Source of the DNA: Lactococcus garvieae
GTDB lineage: Bacteria > Bacillota > Bacilli > Lactobacillales > Streptococcaceae
DNA: 64,000 nt
NCBI RefSeq assembly: GCF_016027715.1
Contig: NZ_CP065691.1
Coordinates: forward strand, 372,001 to 436,000
Reading direction: 5' to 3'
Position numbers and translations under genes: made by a program. Shown one piece after another: positions 1-8,551 of the stretch. Within the stretch, counting starts at the first letter, position 1. Each line of letters opens with the position of its first letter. The notes under the pieces were generated by a model. That model was given only the letters and a program-made list of their open reading frames with translations, was not told where the DNA came from and did no database searches.

Positions 1-1
1 A

Positions 2-982
2 CACATCCATGGTTTTGGTGGAGCAGATACAAACGACCGTAAGATTGAAGGGATCGTTCAAACAATGAGTGAAGGGCTTCTTGCAGCAGGTGTGACAAGT
101 TTCTTCCCGACTGCTGTAACTGCTAGCCACGAAGAATTATTAGAAATTGCTGATGAGATTGGTTCAAATGTGGAGAAAGCAGCGGGTGCTAAGATTCGTG
201 GACTTTTCTTTGAAGGCCCTTATTTTACAGAAGAATACAAAGGTGCCCAAAATCCTAAGTACATGCGAGACCCATCTTACAGTGAACTCGCTGAATATGG
301 AGTAGCAGCAAAAGGATTGCCAATCAAAATTGGGATTGCTCCTGAACGTGAAGGTTCAACTGCATTTGTAAAAGAAGCTGTGGAGCATGGTTTCACCATC
401 GCACTGGGTCACTCAAACGCCACATATGCTGATGCTGTAGCTGCTGTACAAGCGGGAGCAACAATGTGGGTTCATGCTTTCAACGGTATGCGTGGTCTTA
501 ACCATCGCGAACCAGGTATGGTTGGAGCAGTGTTTAACTTGCCAAATACTTATGCAGAACTTATCTGTGACGGCTTCCACGTTCGTCCAGAAGCTTGTCA
601 GATATTAATGCGTGAAAAAGGTACAGATCATGTCGTTCTGATTACTGATTCAATGCGTGCGGCTGGCTTAAGTGATGGTGAATATTATCTTGGTGAATTC
701 CCTGTTATTGTTAAAGACGGTGCTGCACGTTTGAAAGAAGGGGGTAATCTTGCGGGTTCTATCCTTCTCCTTAAAGATGCAGTGAAAAATGTTGTGGATT
801 GGCAAATTGCAACACCAGCAGAAGCTGTAAAAATGGCTTCACTCAATGCGGCTAAATCTACAAAAATTGACGATGTCTGTGGCCAAATCAAAGAAGGTTT
901 AGAGGCAGACTTTATTGTTCTTGATAATAATCTGGAACTTGTTGCAACTTATCTGGATGGAGAAAAACGTTATCAAGCATAA
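2..982 (+). CDS. nagA: N-acetylglucosamine-6-phosphate deacetylase (5' end outside window)
   Basis: Removes acetate from GlcNAc-6-phosphate in the cytoplasm, feeding amino sugars to glycolysis and wall precursors. The reading frame is already open at base 2 and begins with the metal-binding HIHGFGG motif, so the true start lies upstream of the window; 326 residues are visible. Later motifs are FFEGPYF, the metal-ligand histidine in GHSNATY, HAFNGM, CDGFHV and the ITDSMRAAG segment with the catalytic aspartate. This order is diagnostic of NagA amidohydrolases. A hairpin terminator follows directly, so it ends its transcription unit and is separate from pfkA. Confidence 0.95.
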   Translation, partial: HIHGFGGADTNDRKIEGIVQTMSEGLLAAGVTSFFPTAVTASHEELLEIADEIGSNVEKAAGAKIRGLFFEGPYFTEEYKGAQNPKYMRDPSYSELAEYGVAAKGLPIKIGIAPEREGSTAFVKEAVEHGFTIALGHSNATYADAVAAVQAGATMWVHAFNGMRGLNHREPGMVGAVFNLPNTYAELICDGFHVRPEACQILMREKGTDHVVLITDSMRAAGLSDGEYYLGEFPVIVKDGAARLKEGGNLAGSILLLKDAVKNVVDWQIATPAEAVKMASLNAAKSTKIDDVCGQIKEGLEADFIVLDNNLELVATYLDGEKRYQA

Positions 983-990
983 ATAAAGAA

Positions 991-1015
991 AAATTACCTT
1001 TTAGGTAATTTTTTG
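991..1015 (+). terminator. Rho-independent terminator of nagA
   Basis: An 8-bp perfect stem (AAATTACC, 991-998; GGTAATTT, 1004-1011) with a 5-nt loop is followed by a T run, nine bases after the nagA stop codon. Confidence 0.85.
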
Positions 1016-1078
1016 GTTTTTACCGGCTTTTATAATTGGAAAAAATAACTTTTAGACACTCAGTTTATTTTTGTAAGC

Positions 1079-1092
1079 TGAAAACCATTACA
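1079..1092 (+). promoter_or_regulatory. Degenerate cre-like site upstream of pfkA
   Basis: TGAAAACCATTACA resembles the CcpA operator consensus (TGNAANCGNWNNCA) except that the central CG is CC. It lies about 85 bp before the predicted pfkA start of transcription. CcpA activates the las operon of L. lactis, so a site here is plausible, but this copy is weak and may be chance. Confidence 0.25.
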
Positions 1093-1110
1093 TTTAAAAA
1101 ACCATAAATA

Positions 1111-1136
1111 AAAACGCTGTCATAGCGTTTTTAAGA
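1111..1136 (+). terminator. Terminator-like hairpin upstream of the pfkA promoter
   Basis: AAAACGCT (1111-1118) and AGCGTTTT (1124-1131) form an 8-bp stem with a 5-nt loop and a following T run. nagA already has its own terminator, so this is either a back-up or the 3' end of a small upstream RNA. The same AAAACGCT core recurs in a palindrome before ldh at 5461-5482. Confidence 0.5.
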
Positions 1137-1154
1137 GATTTTTTTCTCTTATCG

Positions 1155-1163
1155 TGATATAAT
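1155..1163 (+). promoter_or_regulatory. Extended -10 promoter of pfkA
   Basis: TGATATAAT is a perfect extended -10 (TGn plus TATAAT) with no convincing -35. Transcription should begin near 1170, giving a leader of about 70 nt. Confidence 0.75.
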
Positions 1164-1209
1164 AAACATGAAATAAAAATTGAACTTTAAATTTGCTCTT
1201 GCAAATTAA

Positions 1210-2268
<1,059 letters not shown>

Positions 2269-2385
2269 GTTATTAAGTTATTGTTAGTAGTCTTATCTAA
2301 TTGATGGTGAGGGAAGCTGAAATACAGAACGCTCGCATTTATTAGGTAATGAGTACATTTATATAAAATAGGAGAATTACTCAAA

Positions 2386-3894
2386 ATGAACAAACGTGTA
2401 AAAATCGTCTCAACACTTGGCCCTGCAGTAGAAACTCGTGGTGGTAAAAAATTCGGAGAAAAAGGATACTGGGGAGAAGAGCTTGATGTTGAAACATCAG
2501 CACAAACAATTGCAGATTTGATCAAAGAAGGTGCTGACGTTTTCCGTTTTAACTTCTCTCACGGTGACCACGCTGAGCAAGCTGCACGTATGGCGACTGT
2601 ACTTCGCGCTGAAGAAATCGCTGGCCGTAAAGTAGGTTTCTTGCTTGATACTAAAGGCCCAGAAATGCGTACAGAAGTATACGAAGATGGTGCAGACGAG
2701 TATAAATACGTTACTGGTGACAAATTCCGCGTGTCTACAAAACAAGGTTTGAAATCAACACGTGAAAATATTGCTTTGAACGTTGCTGGTGGTCTTGATA
2801 TCTTTGACGATGTTGAAGTAGGTCAAACTATCCTTATCGACGATGGTAAATTAGGTCTTACAGTAGCTGCTAAAGATGTTGAAGCACGTGAGTTTGACGT
2901 AGTAGCACAAAATGATGGTGCTATCGGTAAACAAAAAGGTGTGAACATTCCTAACACTACAATTCCTTTCCCAGCTCTTGCTGAACGTGATAACGACGAT
3001 ATTCGTTTCGGTCTTTCACAACCAAATGGTTTGAACTTTATCGCTATCTCATTTGTACGTACTGCTAAAGACGTTAATGAAGTACGTGCTATCCTTGAAG
3101 AAACTGGTAACACTCACGTACAACTTTTGGCTAAAATCGAAAACCAACAAGGTATTGATAACCTTGATGAAATCATCGATACAGCTGATGGTATCATGAT
3201 TGCTCGTGGGGACATGGGTATTGAAGTACCATTTGAAATGGTTCCAGTATTCCAAAAAGAAATCATCCGTAAAGTTAACCAAGCAGGTAAAATCGTTGTT
3301 ACAGCAACAAACATGCTTGAATCTATGACTGAAAAACCACGTGCTACACGTTCAGAAATCTCTGACGTATTTAACGCAGTAATTGATGGTACTGATGCAA
3401 CAATGCTTTCAGGTGAGTCTGCTAACGGTAAATACCCACGTGAATCAGTTCGTACAATGTCTACAGTTAACAAAAATGCTCAAACATTGTTGAAAGAATA
3501 CGGACGTCTTCACCCAGAAAACTTTGATAAAGATTCAGTAACAGAAGTTGTTGCTTCAGCAGTTAAAAATGCTGCAGAATCAATGGAAGTTAAACTTATT
3601 GTTGCGTTGACTGAGTCAGGTGCAACTGCACGTTTAATCTCTAAATACCGTCCAGAAGCTGATATCTTGGCAATCACATTTGACGAAAAAGTTGAACGTG
3701 GCCTTATGATTAACTGGGGTGTTATCCCAATGCTTATGGACAAACCAGCTTCAACAGATGACATGTTCGAAGTAGCTGAAAAAGCTGCCTTGGCTTCAGG
3801 TCTTGTTGAATCAGGTGATAACATCGTTATCGTTGCTGGTGTTCCAGTTGGTTCAGGTCGTACAAATACAATGCGTATCCGTACAATCAAATAA
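2386..3894 (+). CDS. pyk: Pyruvate kinase
   Basis: Transfers phosphate from phosphoenolpyruvate to ADP, giving pyruvate and ATP. The 502-residue protein begins MNKRVKIVSTLGPAVETRGG and contains RFNFSHG, LLDTKGPEMRT, the active-site block LLAKIENQQG with MIARGDMG, and ATNMLESM. No extra C-terminal PEP-utiliser-like domain is present, as usual for lactococci. The ribosome site AGGAG is 12-13 bp upstream. Probably cotranscribed with pfkA. Two hairpin terminators follow, so ldh is not in this transcript, unlike the pfk-pyk-ldh order of L. lactis. Confidence 0.97.
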   Translation: MNKRVKIVSTLGPAVETRGGKKFGEKGYWGEELDVETSAQTIADLIKEGADVFRFNFSHGDHAEQAARMATVLRAEEIAGRKVGFLLDTKGPEMRTEVYEDGADEYKYVTGDKFRVSTKQGLKSTRENIALNVAGGLDIFDDVEVGQTILIDDGKLGLTVAAKDVEAREFDVVAQNDGAIGKQKGVNIPNTTIPFPALAERDNDDIRFGLSQPNGLNFIAISFVRTAKDVNEVRAILEETGNTHVQLLAKIENQQGIDNLDEIIDTADGIMIARGDMGIEVPFEMVPVFQKEIIRKVNQAGKIVVTATNMLESMTEKPRATRSEISDVFNAVIDGTDATMLSGESANGKYPRESVRTMSTVNKNAQTLLKEYGRLHPENFDKDSVTEVVASAVKNAAESMEVKLIVALTESGATARLISKYRPEADILAITFDEKVERGLMINWGVIPMLMDKPASTDDMFEVAEKAALASGLVESGDNIVIVAGVPVGSGRTNTMRIRTIK

Positions 3895-3916
3895 GAATCG
3901 AAATATTTGAATAAAT

Positions 3917-3948
3917 AAAAAAAGAGAACAGTATATTTCTCTTTTTTT
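3917..3948 (+). terminator. Terminator of pyk
   Basis: A 12-bp A/T-rich stem (AAAAAAAGAGAA, 3917-3928; TTCTCTTTTTTT, 3937-3948) ends in a T run 22 bases after the pyk stop. Confidence 0.85.
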
Positions 3949-3961
3949 ATTGATCAAAATT

Positions 3962-4002
3962 AATAAGCCAAGGGTAGCTCGGTTTGCCCTTGGCTTATTT
4001 TT
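3962..4002. terminator. Bidirectional terminator between pyk and cfa
   Basis: A 13-bp perfect stem (AATAAGCCAAGGG, 3962-3974; its complement 3987-3999) with a 12-nt loop and T-rich flanks on both strands lies between the convergent pyk and cfa genes. Confidence 0.85.
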
Positions 4003-4071
4003 ATGTTCCTTTATCCCTCTTAGAGCTTCAGAGAAAATAGCCTATGCTCTTATCAGAGGCTTCCTGAAGAA

Positions 4072-5265
4072 TTAATGTTGTTTAAACATGTATTGGCGTG
4101 TCATAGGTAATCCTTCGCCTGAGGGCCCCTTGGTCAAAAGATATTGAACGACATCGATATTTCCTGATTCGAAGCTTGCAGCACAAGCTTGAAGGTACAG
4201 AGCCCACATCCGTGCAAAGGGACGCCCCATCTCGTTTTCAACTTCTTCAAATATTTGAGTATAATTTTCATTCCAAATTTCAAGAGTCTTTTGGTAATGA
4301 CGGCGTAGAGGTTCAAGATCGTCCAATTGCAATTTTGCAGTCATTATATGCTCAACATTTTCAGCAATATTTGGAATATATCCTCCTGGGAAAATATATT
4401 TTTCAATAAAGGGGTCAACTCCCGCTCCACGATGTTGCCCTGTTATTCCATGAATAAGAGCACGTGAATTTGGTTTCAAGTAATCATAAACTTTTTGAAA
4501 ATACATTTCCAAATTTTCTTTACCCACATGTTCAAACATGCCGACAGAGGTGATATAGTCAAAATTGCCATCTTGCAGATCTCGATAGTCAGTGAGATAT
4601 ACTTTTACCTTATCTTCTAGACCAAGCTTTTGAGCTTTAGTAGTAACATATTGAAATTGTTCTTCAGAAAGTGTCACTCCCACTGTATCTAAACCATATT
4701 CTTGTGCAGCTGTGAACAGCATAGTTCCCCAACCACAACCGATATCCAGTAAGCGACCGCCAGGTTGACTATTAAGTTTGTCTAAGATATGATGGACTTT
4801 GGCAATTTGTGCTTGCTCAAGGGTCATATCTTCATTTTCAAAATAAGCGCAAGAATAAGTCATTGTTGGATCCAGCCATTTTTTATAAAAATCATTTCCG
4901 ATATCATAATGACTATGGATATCTTCTTTGGATTGCTTTTGTGAATGATTTCCTAGAAGTTCCCTTATTGATTTTCCAAATCCTGATTGATTAGTTAAAA
5001 AGCTACCTGCTTGACGATAAGCGGAAGCGATGAGTTCTTGTATACTTCCTTCGATTTCAATATCCTCATGCATGTAGGCTTCAGCAAGAACCAGAGTTGG
5101 CATTGATGCTAAGTCATTAAAGCTAAATTTCTTATTGAAGATGATGTGAACTTTGGCATCGCCTTCCCCGTATTTTTCTGTTTTACCATCCCAATATGTA
5201 ACCTTGATAGGTATGTCAAAGGCGGATGCAAGTGCTTTGTTTAAAACTGTTTTTTCAAATACCAA
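4072..5265 (-). CDS. cfa: Cyclopropane-fatty-acyl-phospholipid synthase
   Basis: SAM-dependent methyltransferase that adds a methylene bridge to unsaturated acyl chains of membrane phospholipids, usually in stationary phase or acid stress. It has an N-terminal lipid-binding region, then [23 protein letters not shown], the SAM loop [11 protein letters not shown], and the [14 protein letters not shown] block. A frame open to 5328 begins inside the promoter: the -35 is at 5328-5323 and the -10 at 5305-5300. I therefore place the start at the TTG at 5265, eight bases after GGAAAGG, giving 397 residues. It is inverted between pyk and ldh. Confidence 0.93.
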   Translation of the reverse strand: MVFEKTVLNKALASAFDIPIKVTYWDGKTEKYGEGDAKVHIIFNKKFSFNDLASMPTLVLAEAYMHEDIEIEGSIQELIASAYRQAGSFLTNQSGFGKSIRELLGNHSQKQSKEDIHSHYDIGNDFYKKWLDPTMTYSCAYFENEDMTLEQAQIAKVHHILDKLNSQPGGRLLDIGCGWGTMLFTAAQEYGLDTVGVTLSEEQFQYVTTKAQKLGLEDKVKVYLTDYRDLQDGNFDYITSVGMFEHVGKENLEMYFQKVYDYLKPNSRALIHGITGQHRGAGVDPFIEKYIFPGGYIPNIAENVEHIMTAKLQLDDLEPLRRHYQKTLEIWNENYTQIFEEVENEMGRPFARMWALYLQACAASFESGNIDVVQYLLTKGPSGEGLPMTRQYMFKQH

Positions 5266-5299
5266 TTTATTTTCCTTTCCTAACTTTGCTACAGATAAA

Positions 5300-5328
5300 A
5301 CTATACTCCGAGTTTTTTTAATTGTCAA
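5300..5328 (-). promoter_or_regulatory. Sigma-A promoter of cfa
   Basis: Reading the minus strand, TTGACA (5328-5323), a 17-bp spacer and TATAGT (5305-5300) make a near-consensus promoter. The predicted 5' leader is about 28 nt, which fixes the cfa start at the TTG at 5265. Confidence 0.85.
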
Positions 5329-5390
5329 ATAGTTGATATATTGTAGTCAATTTTTTGTGTACTATCACAAAAATGAGCTAAAATATCTGC

Positions 5391-5482
5391 GTGATGAAAG
5401 TTATAGATGGTTCAATAAAGTCGCAAACACCATCTAACAAGACATACTTTGAGAGGATGAAAAACGCTCTATAGAGCGTTTT
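5391..5482 (+). ncRNA. Candidate small RNA upstream of ldh
   Basis: A possible promoter (TTGTGT at 5355, 18-bp spacer, TAAAAT at 5379) is followed by an 8-bp hairpin (TAGATGGT, 5404-5411; ACCATCTA, 5429-5436) and then by a perfect 22-bp palindrome at 5461-5482 with a T run in its right arm. There is no gene on this strand upstream for this terminator-like structure to serve. Inference only; it may instead be part of ldh regulation. Confidence 0.35.
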
Positions 5483-5485
5483 AAA

Positions 5486-5499
5486 TGTAAGCGTTATAA
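5486..5499 (+). promoter_or_regulatory. cre site (CcpA operator) of ldh
   Basis: TGTAAGCGTTATAA matches the cre consensus TGTAAGCGTTAACA at all but two positions. Its centre lies about 65 bp before the predicted ldh transcription start, a position typical of CcpA activation rather than repression. Confidence 0.7.
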
Positions 5500-5500
5500 T

Positions 5501-5514
5501 GTGATGTATATCAC
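5501..5514 (+). promoter_or_regulatory. CRP/FNR-type dyad at the ldh promoter
   Basis: GTGAT-GTAT-ATCAC is a perfect inverted repeat, matching the TGTGA-N6-TCAC(A/T) layout bound by CRP/FNR-family regulators (Flp, ArcR and relatives). It is centred about 50 bp before the transcription start, directly after the cre site. The identity of the regulator is not visible here. Confidence 0.5.
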
Positions 5515-5522
5515 TTTCCAAT

Positions 5523-5551
5523 GTGACAAGTTTCTGAGAAAATGTTATAAT
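5523..5551 (+). promoter_or_regulatory. Promoter of ldh
   Basis: GTGACA (5523-5528), a 17-bp spacer and TATAAT (5546-5551), preceded by TGT so that the -10 is extended. Transcription should start near 5558, leaving a leader of about 40 nt. Confidence 0.85.
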
Positions 5552-5591
5552 AGTACAGTAAACATTATTATTGCATTCAGGAAAGGAATGA

Positions 5592-6575
<984 letters not shown>

Positions 6576-6584
6576 TAAGTATTG

Positions 6585-6612
6585 AAACACCTAATTTAGG
6601 TGTTTTTTTTTT
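6585..6612 (+). terminator. Terminator of ldh
   Basis: AAACACCTAA and its complement flank a short loop and run into nine or more T residues, ten bases after the ldh stop. Confidence 0.9.
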
Positions 6613-6676
6613 GTGATTTTTTTAAATTTTTTTCGTGTTAAATAATAAGAAGAAAAGTTGAGAAAAGAGAAATGAT

Positions 6677-7717
6677 ATGACTAAGGAAATACACTACGGA
6701 AGGGTTTTTCAACAAATAAGAAAGAGAAGAAAAGTGTCCTTAAGGGATTTAGAGGATATTGTGCCTCGTCGAACTTTATCACGCTATGAAAGTGGGGAGA
6801 CGGATTTTCCACTGGCTAAACTCGAAAATTTGTTGGAAAGATTAAACTTGAATCTCATAGATTTTTATCATGTTTTATATGAAGATAAGATATATGCAAG
6901 ATACGGAAAAGTTTTTAAAAAATTAAGAAAACAAAGTGGTTTTACTGATAAAGATTTTACACATCTTTCTATTTCTAAAGCACAAATGGAACTTTTTGAG
7001 TCAGGCAAAATTATGTTTGAATTTGATAAATTATATGCCATACTTATGGAGATGAATGTAAGCTTGGAGGACTATTGCTTTATTCTTAATAAAGGCAGTG
7101 AAGATTCTACAGAAAGTTTTCTGAGACGTGTGGACCTTGCTTATTTTAGAGGTGATAATGCAACTCTAAAAGATTTGGGTGAAATGGCTAAAGCAGATAA
7201 GAGATATTTCTATTTAACAATTAAAGTAATATTAGGAGAAATAACTGAGGAAGAAATTAAGGATCTTGAAGGCTACTTTATGTCCGTAGATTTGTGGACG
7301 CGTCATGAGCTTTTTATGTTTCAATATGTATCACCTGTGCTTAATTCGAGTAATTTAAAAATGATTTGTACAGATATATTATGTTTGAAAGTGCTTTTTG
7401 AAGATGAATTTATCTACCAGCGCCGTTTGGTTTTAGCAGGGTTGGAAATATCCCTTTCGAGAATAAATAAAAGTATGAAGGTAGCTGCAAAATTTTTCTT
7501 AGATTTTGCTGGAGAATTTCTACAAGATTCAGATGAACTTACTGGGGGAGCTTATCGCTTTGTAGAAAACATCTATCTGTATACTGTGACGGGTGAAGTG
7601 CAGTATCAGAGGAGAGCCAAAAAAATGTGTGATACAGCCTTGTTGTACGATGGTATGATGAAGGGGTGGTATTCGAAGAATTATAAAAAATTTTATAACA
7701 AGATAAGCCATATTTAG
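6677..7717 (+). CDS. Rgg/MutR-like regulator with duplicated HTH domain
   Basis: Probable cytoplasmic transcription regulator of the Rgg/GadR/MutR family, whose members often sense short peptides through a C-terminal helical repeat domain. It has 346 residues against roughly 285-300 usual. The excess is a second copy of the N-terminal HTH: residues 7-67 (YGRVFQQIRKRRKVSL ... TLSRYESGE) and 76-137 (YGKVFKKLRKQSGF ... AQMELFESGK) align along their length. The second copy is more diverged. The C-terminal 200 residues are helical and Rgg-like. The gene ends inside a hairpin just before the secreted-protein gene, its likely target. No typical pheromone gene was seen nearby. Confidence 0.8.
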   Translation: MTKEIHYGRVFQQIRKRRKVSLRDLEDIVPRRTLSRYESGETDFPLAKLENLLERLNLNLIDFYHVLYEDKIYARYGKVFKKLRKQSGFTDKDFTHLSISKAQMELFESGKIMFEFDKLYAILMEMNVSLEDYCFILNKGSEDSTESFLRRVDLAYFRGDNATLKDLGEMAKADKRYFYLTIKVILGEITEEEIKDLEGYFMSVDLWTRHELFMFQYVSPVLNSSNLKMICTDILCLKVLFEDEFIYQRRLVLAGLEISLSRINKSMKVAAKFFLDFAGEFLQDSDELTGGAYRFVENIYLYTVTGEVQYQRRAKKMCDTALLYDGMMKGWYSKNYKKFYNKISHI

Positions 7718-7739
7718 CACAAATTTATTTTGTGCTAAA
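7713..7739. terminator. Hairpin overlapping the rgg-like stop codon
   Basis: TTTAGCACAAA (7713-7723) and its exact complement (7729-7739) form an 11-bp stem with a 5-nt loop that contains the TAG stop. The following T tract is weak, so it could be a terminator or an operator for the next promoter. Confidence 0.55.
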
Positions 7740-7748
7740 ATTTCAAGC

Positions 7749-7780
7749 TATAATATATTTGTAAGGGAGTTTTTTACAAA
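7749..7780 (+). promoter_or_regulatory. Promoter and operator-like dyad before the DUF5626-like gene
   Basis: A TATAAT box (7749-7754) is followed by the perfect repeat TTTGTAA-N9-TTACAAA (7758-7764 and 7774-7780), which would cover the transcription start. That position suits a repressor site or an RNA hairpin at the mRNA 5' end. The upstream Rgg-like protein is a candidate ligand by proximity only. Confidence 0.45.
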
Positions 7781-7808
7781 AAAATTAATTTATAACAGGA
7801 GGTTAGCA

Positions 7809-7841
7809 TTGTACAACCAGAAGAAGACAATAGAAAGGTAA
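7809..7841 (+). CDS. Possible 10-aa leader peptide
   Basis: A perfect AGGAGG (7797-7802) lies six bases before a TTG that opens the frame MYNQKKTIER and stops at 7839-7841, four bases before the ATG of the next gene. That gene has its own weaker site (GAAAGG), so the strong ribosome site seems meant for this short frame. Could be a translation-coupling leader or chance. Confidence 0.3.
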   Translation: MYNQKKTIER

Positions 7842-7845
7842 TATC

Positions 7846-8367
7846 ATGAAAAAAATTATTTTCAGTTTGAGTAGTATAATAGCTTTATTTTCAGCTTTTT
7901 TACTCTTTTCTGACTCTACAGCTTATGCTGAAGGAAGAGCAAGCGTCCCCTCTTTAGTGGAATTTACCCTTGAAAGAGATTCAACTTTTGATTTAGAAAC
8001 TTTACCGTCAGAAGGTCAAACTAAAACAGTAGTAGACCATAATGGAGAAGAAACTCATTTTTCTGTGATACCTGTAAGCAATAATTTAAATCGGGTAGCT
8101 AATGGACAATATAGGATAAGTGCTTGGGGGTTGGGGTGGAGAGTCACTTACTACATTAGGGTAGTTAATAATAGGATTCTTTCGGCATATGACTTAAATT
8201 ACTTCATCGCAATGCCTGTTCGAACATCTAATGTAAGAGTAGATCACAATAGGCAAGCAACAGCGCGTTTTGGATTTAATACTCCAATACACAATGTGCT
8301 TTCTTGGACAGGATGGGTTCGAGTAAGACTAGATAATTCTAATAGAATAGAGGTTTATAATAATTGA
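7846..8367 (+). CDS. Secreted DUF5626-like protein
   Basis: Function unknown. The 173-residue product has a clear signal peptide (MKKIIFSLSSIIALFSAFLL, cleavage likely after TAYA-EG) and a beta-rich C-terminal half with the pattern NGQYRISAWGLGWRVTYYI ... SNRIEVY, which I associate with the DUF5626 family of secreted Firmicute proteins. No LPxTG or lipobox is present, so it should be released or held loosely. It follows the tandem-HTH regulator by 128 bp and overlaps the next small gene by four bases, suggesting a regulated secreted cargo. The family assignment is from memory. Confidence 0.7.
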   Translation: MKKIIFSLSSIIALFSAFLLFSDSTAYAEGRASVPSLVEFTLERDSTFDLETLPSEGQTKTVVDHNGEETHFSVIPVSNNLNRVANGQYRISAWGLGWRVTYYIRVVNNRILSAYDLNYFIAMPVRTSNVRVDHNRQATARFGFNTPIHNVLSWTGWVRVRLDNSNRIEVYNN

Positions 8368-8459
8368 TATTAGTTAGTATCATTTTTATCGTAACAATTC
8401 TTTTAATCGTCGTAGCCGTTTACTTCATCAAGCGACTTATTTCCAAAAGAAAGAGGTAA
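8364..8459 (+). CDS. 31-aa single-pass membrane peptide
   Basis: Not recognised. The frame starts at TTG within a TTGA overlap with the stop codon of the secreted-protein gene, immediately after an in-frame TAA, so translation would be coupled. The peptide is one long hydrophobic stretch (ILVSIIFIVTILLIVVAVYF) followed by the basic tail IKRLISKRKR, the layout of a small transmembrane protein anchored by a cytoplasmic positive tail. It could be an immunity-like partner of the secreted protein, a small toxin, or a spurious frame; the ideal membrane layout argues against chance. Confidence 0.5.
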   Translation: MILVSIIFIVTILLIVVAVYFIKRLISKRKR

Positions 8460-8518
8460 CCATTCAGAAGGATGATGTAAATTGCAGGATTATAAAAAAC
8501 TCAGAAGCCTCACAAGAA

Positions 8519-8547
8519 AAAAAGCATCTCAACTTGAAATGCTTTTT
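8519..8547. terminator. Bidirectional terminator
   Basis: AAAAAGCAT and ATGCTTTTT form a 9-bp stem with an 11-nt loop between two convergent units; T-rich on both strands. Confidence 0.75.
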
Positions 8548-8551
8548 GTTT

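Noticed and set aside
2497-3890. Several minus-strand frames opposite pyk
   Set aside because: They mirror the codon bias of a highly expressed gene, lack ribosome sites and show no domain; shadows of pyk.
6677-8459. Classic Rgg/SHP quorum-sensing pair
   Set aside because: No short pheromone gene of SHP type was found beside the regulator; the 31-aa peptide has a basic tail instead of a hydrophobic C-terminal pheromone.
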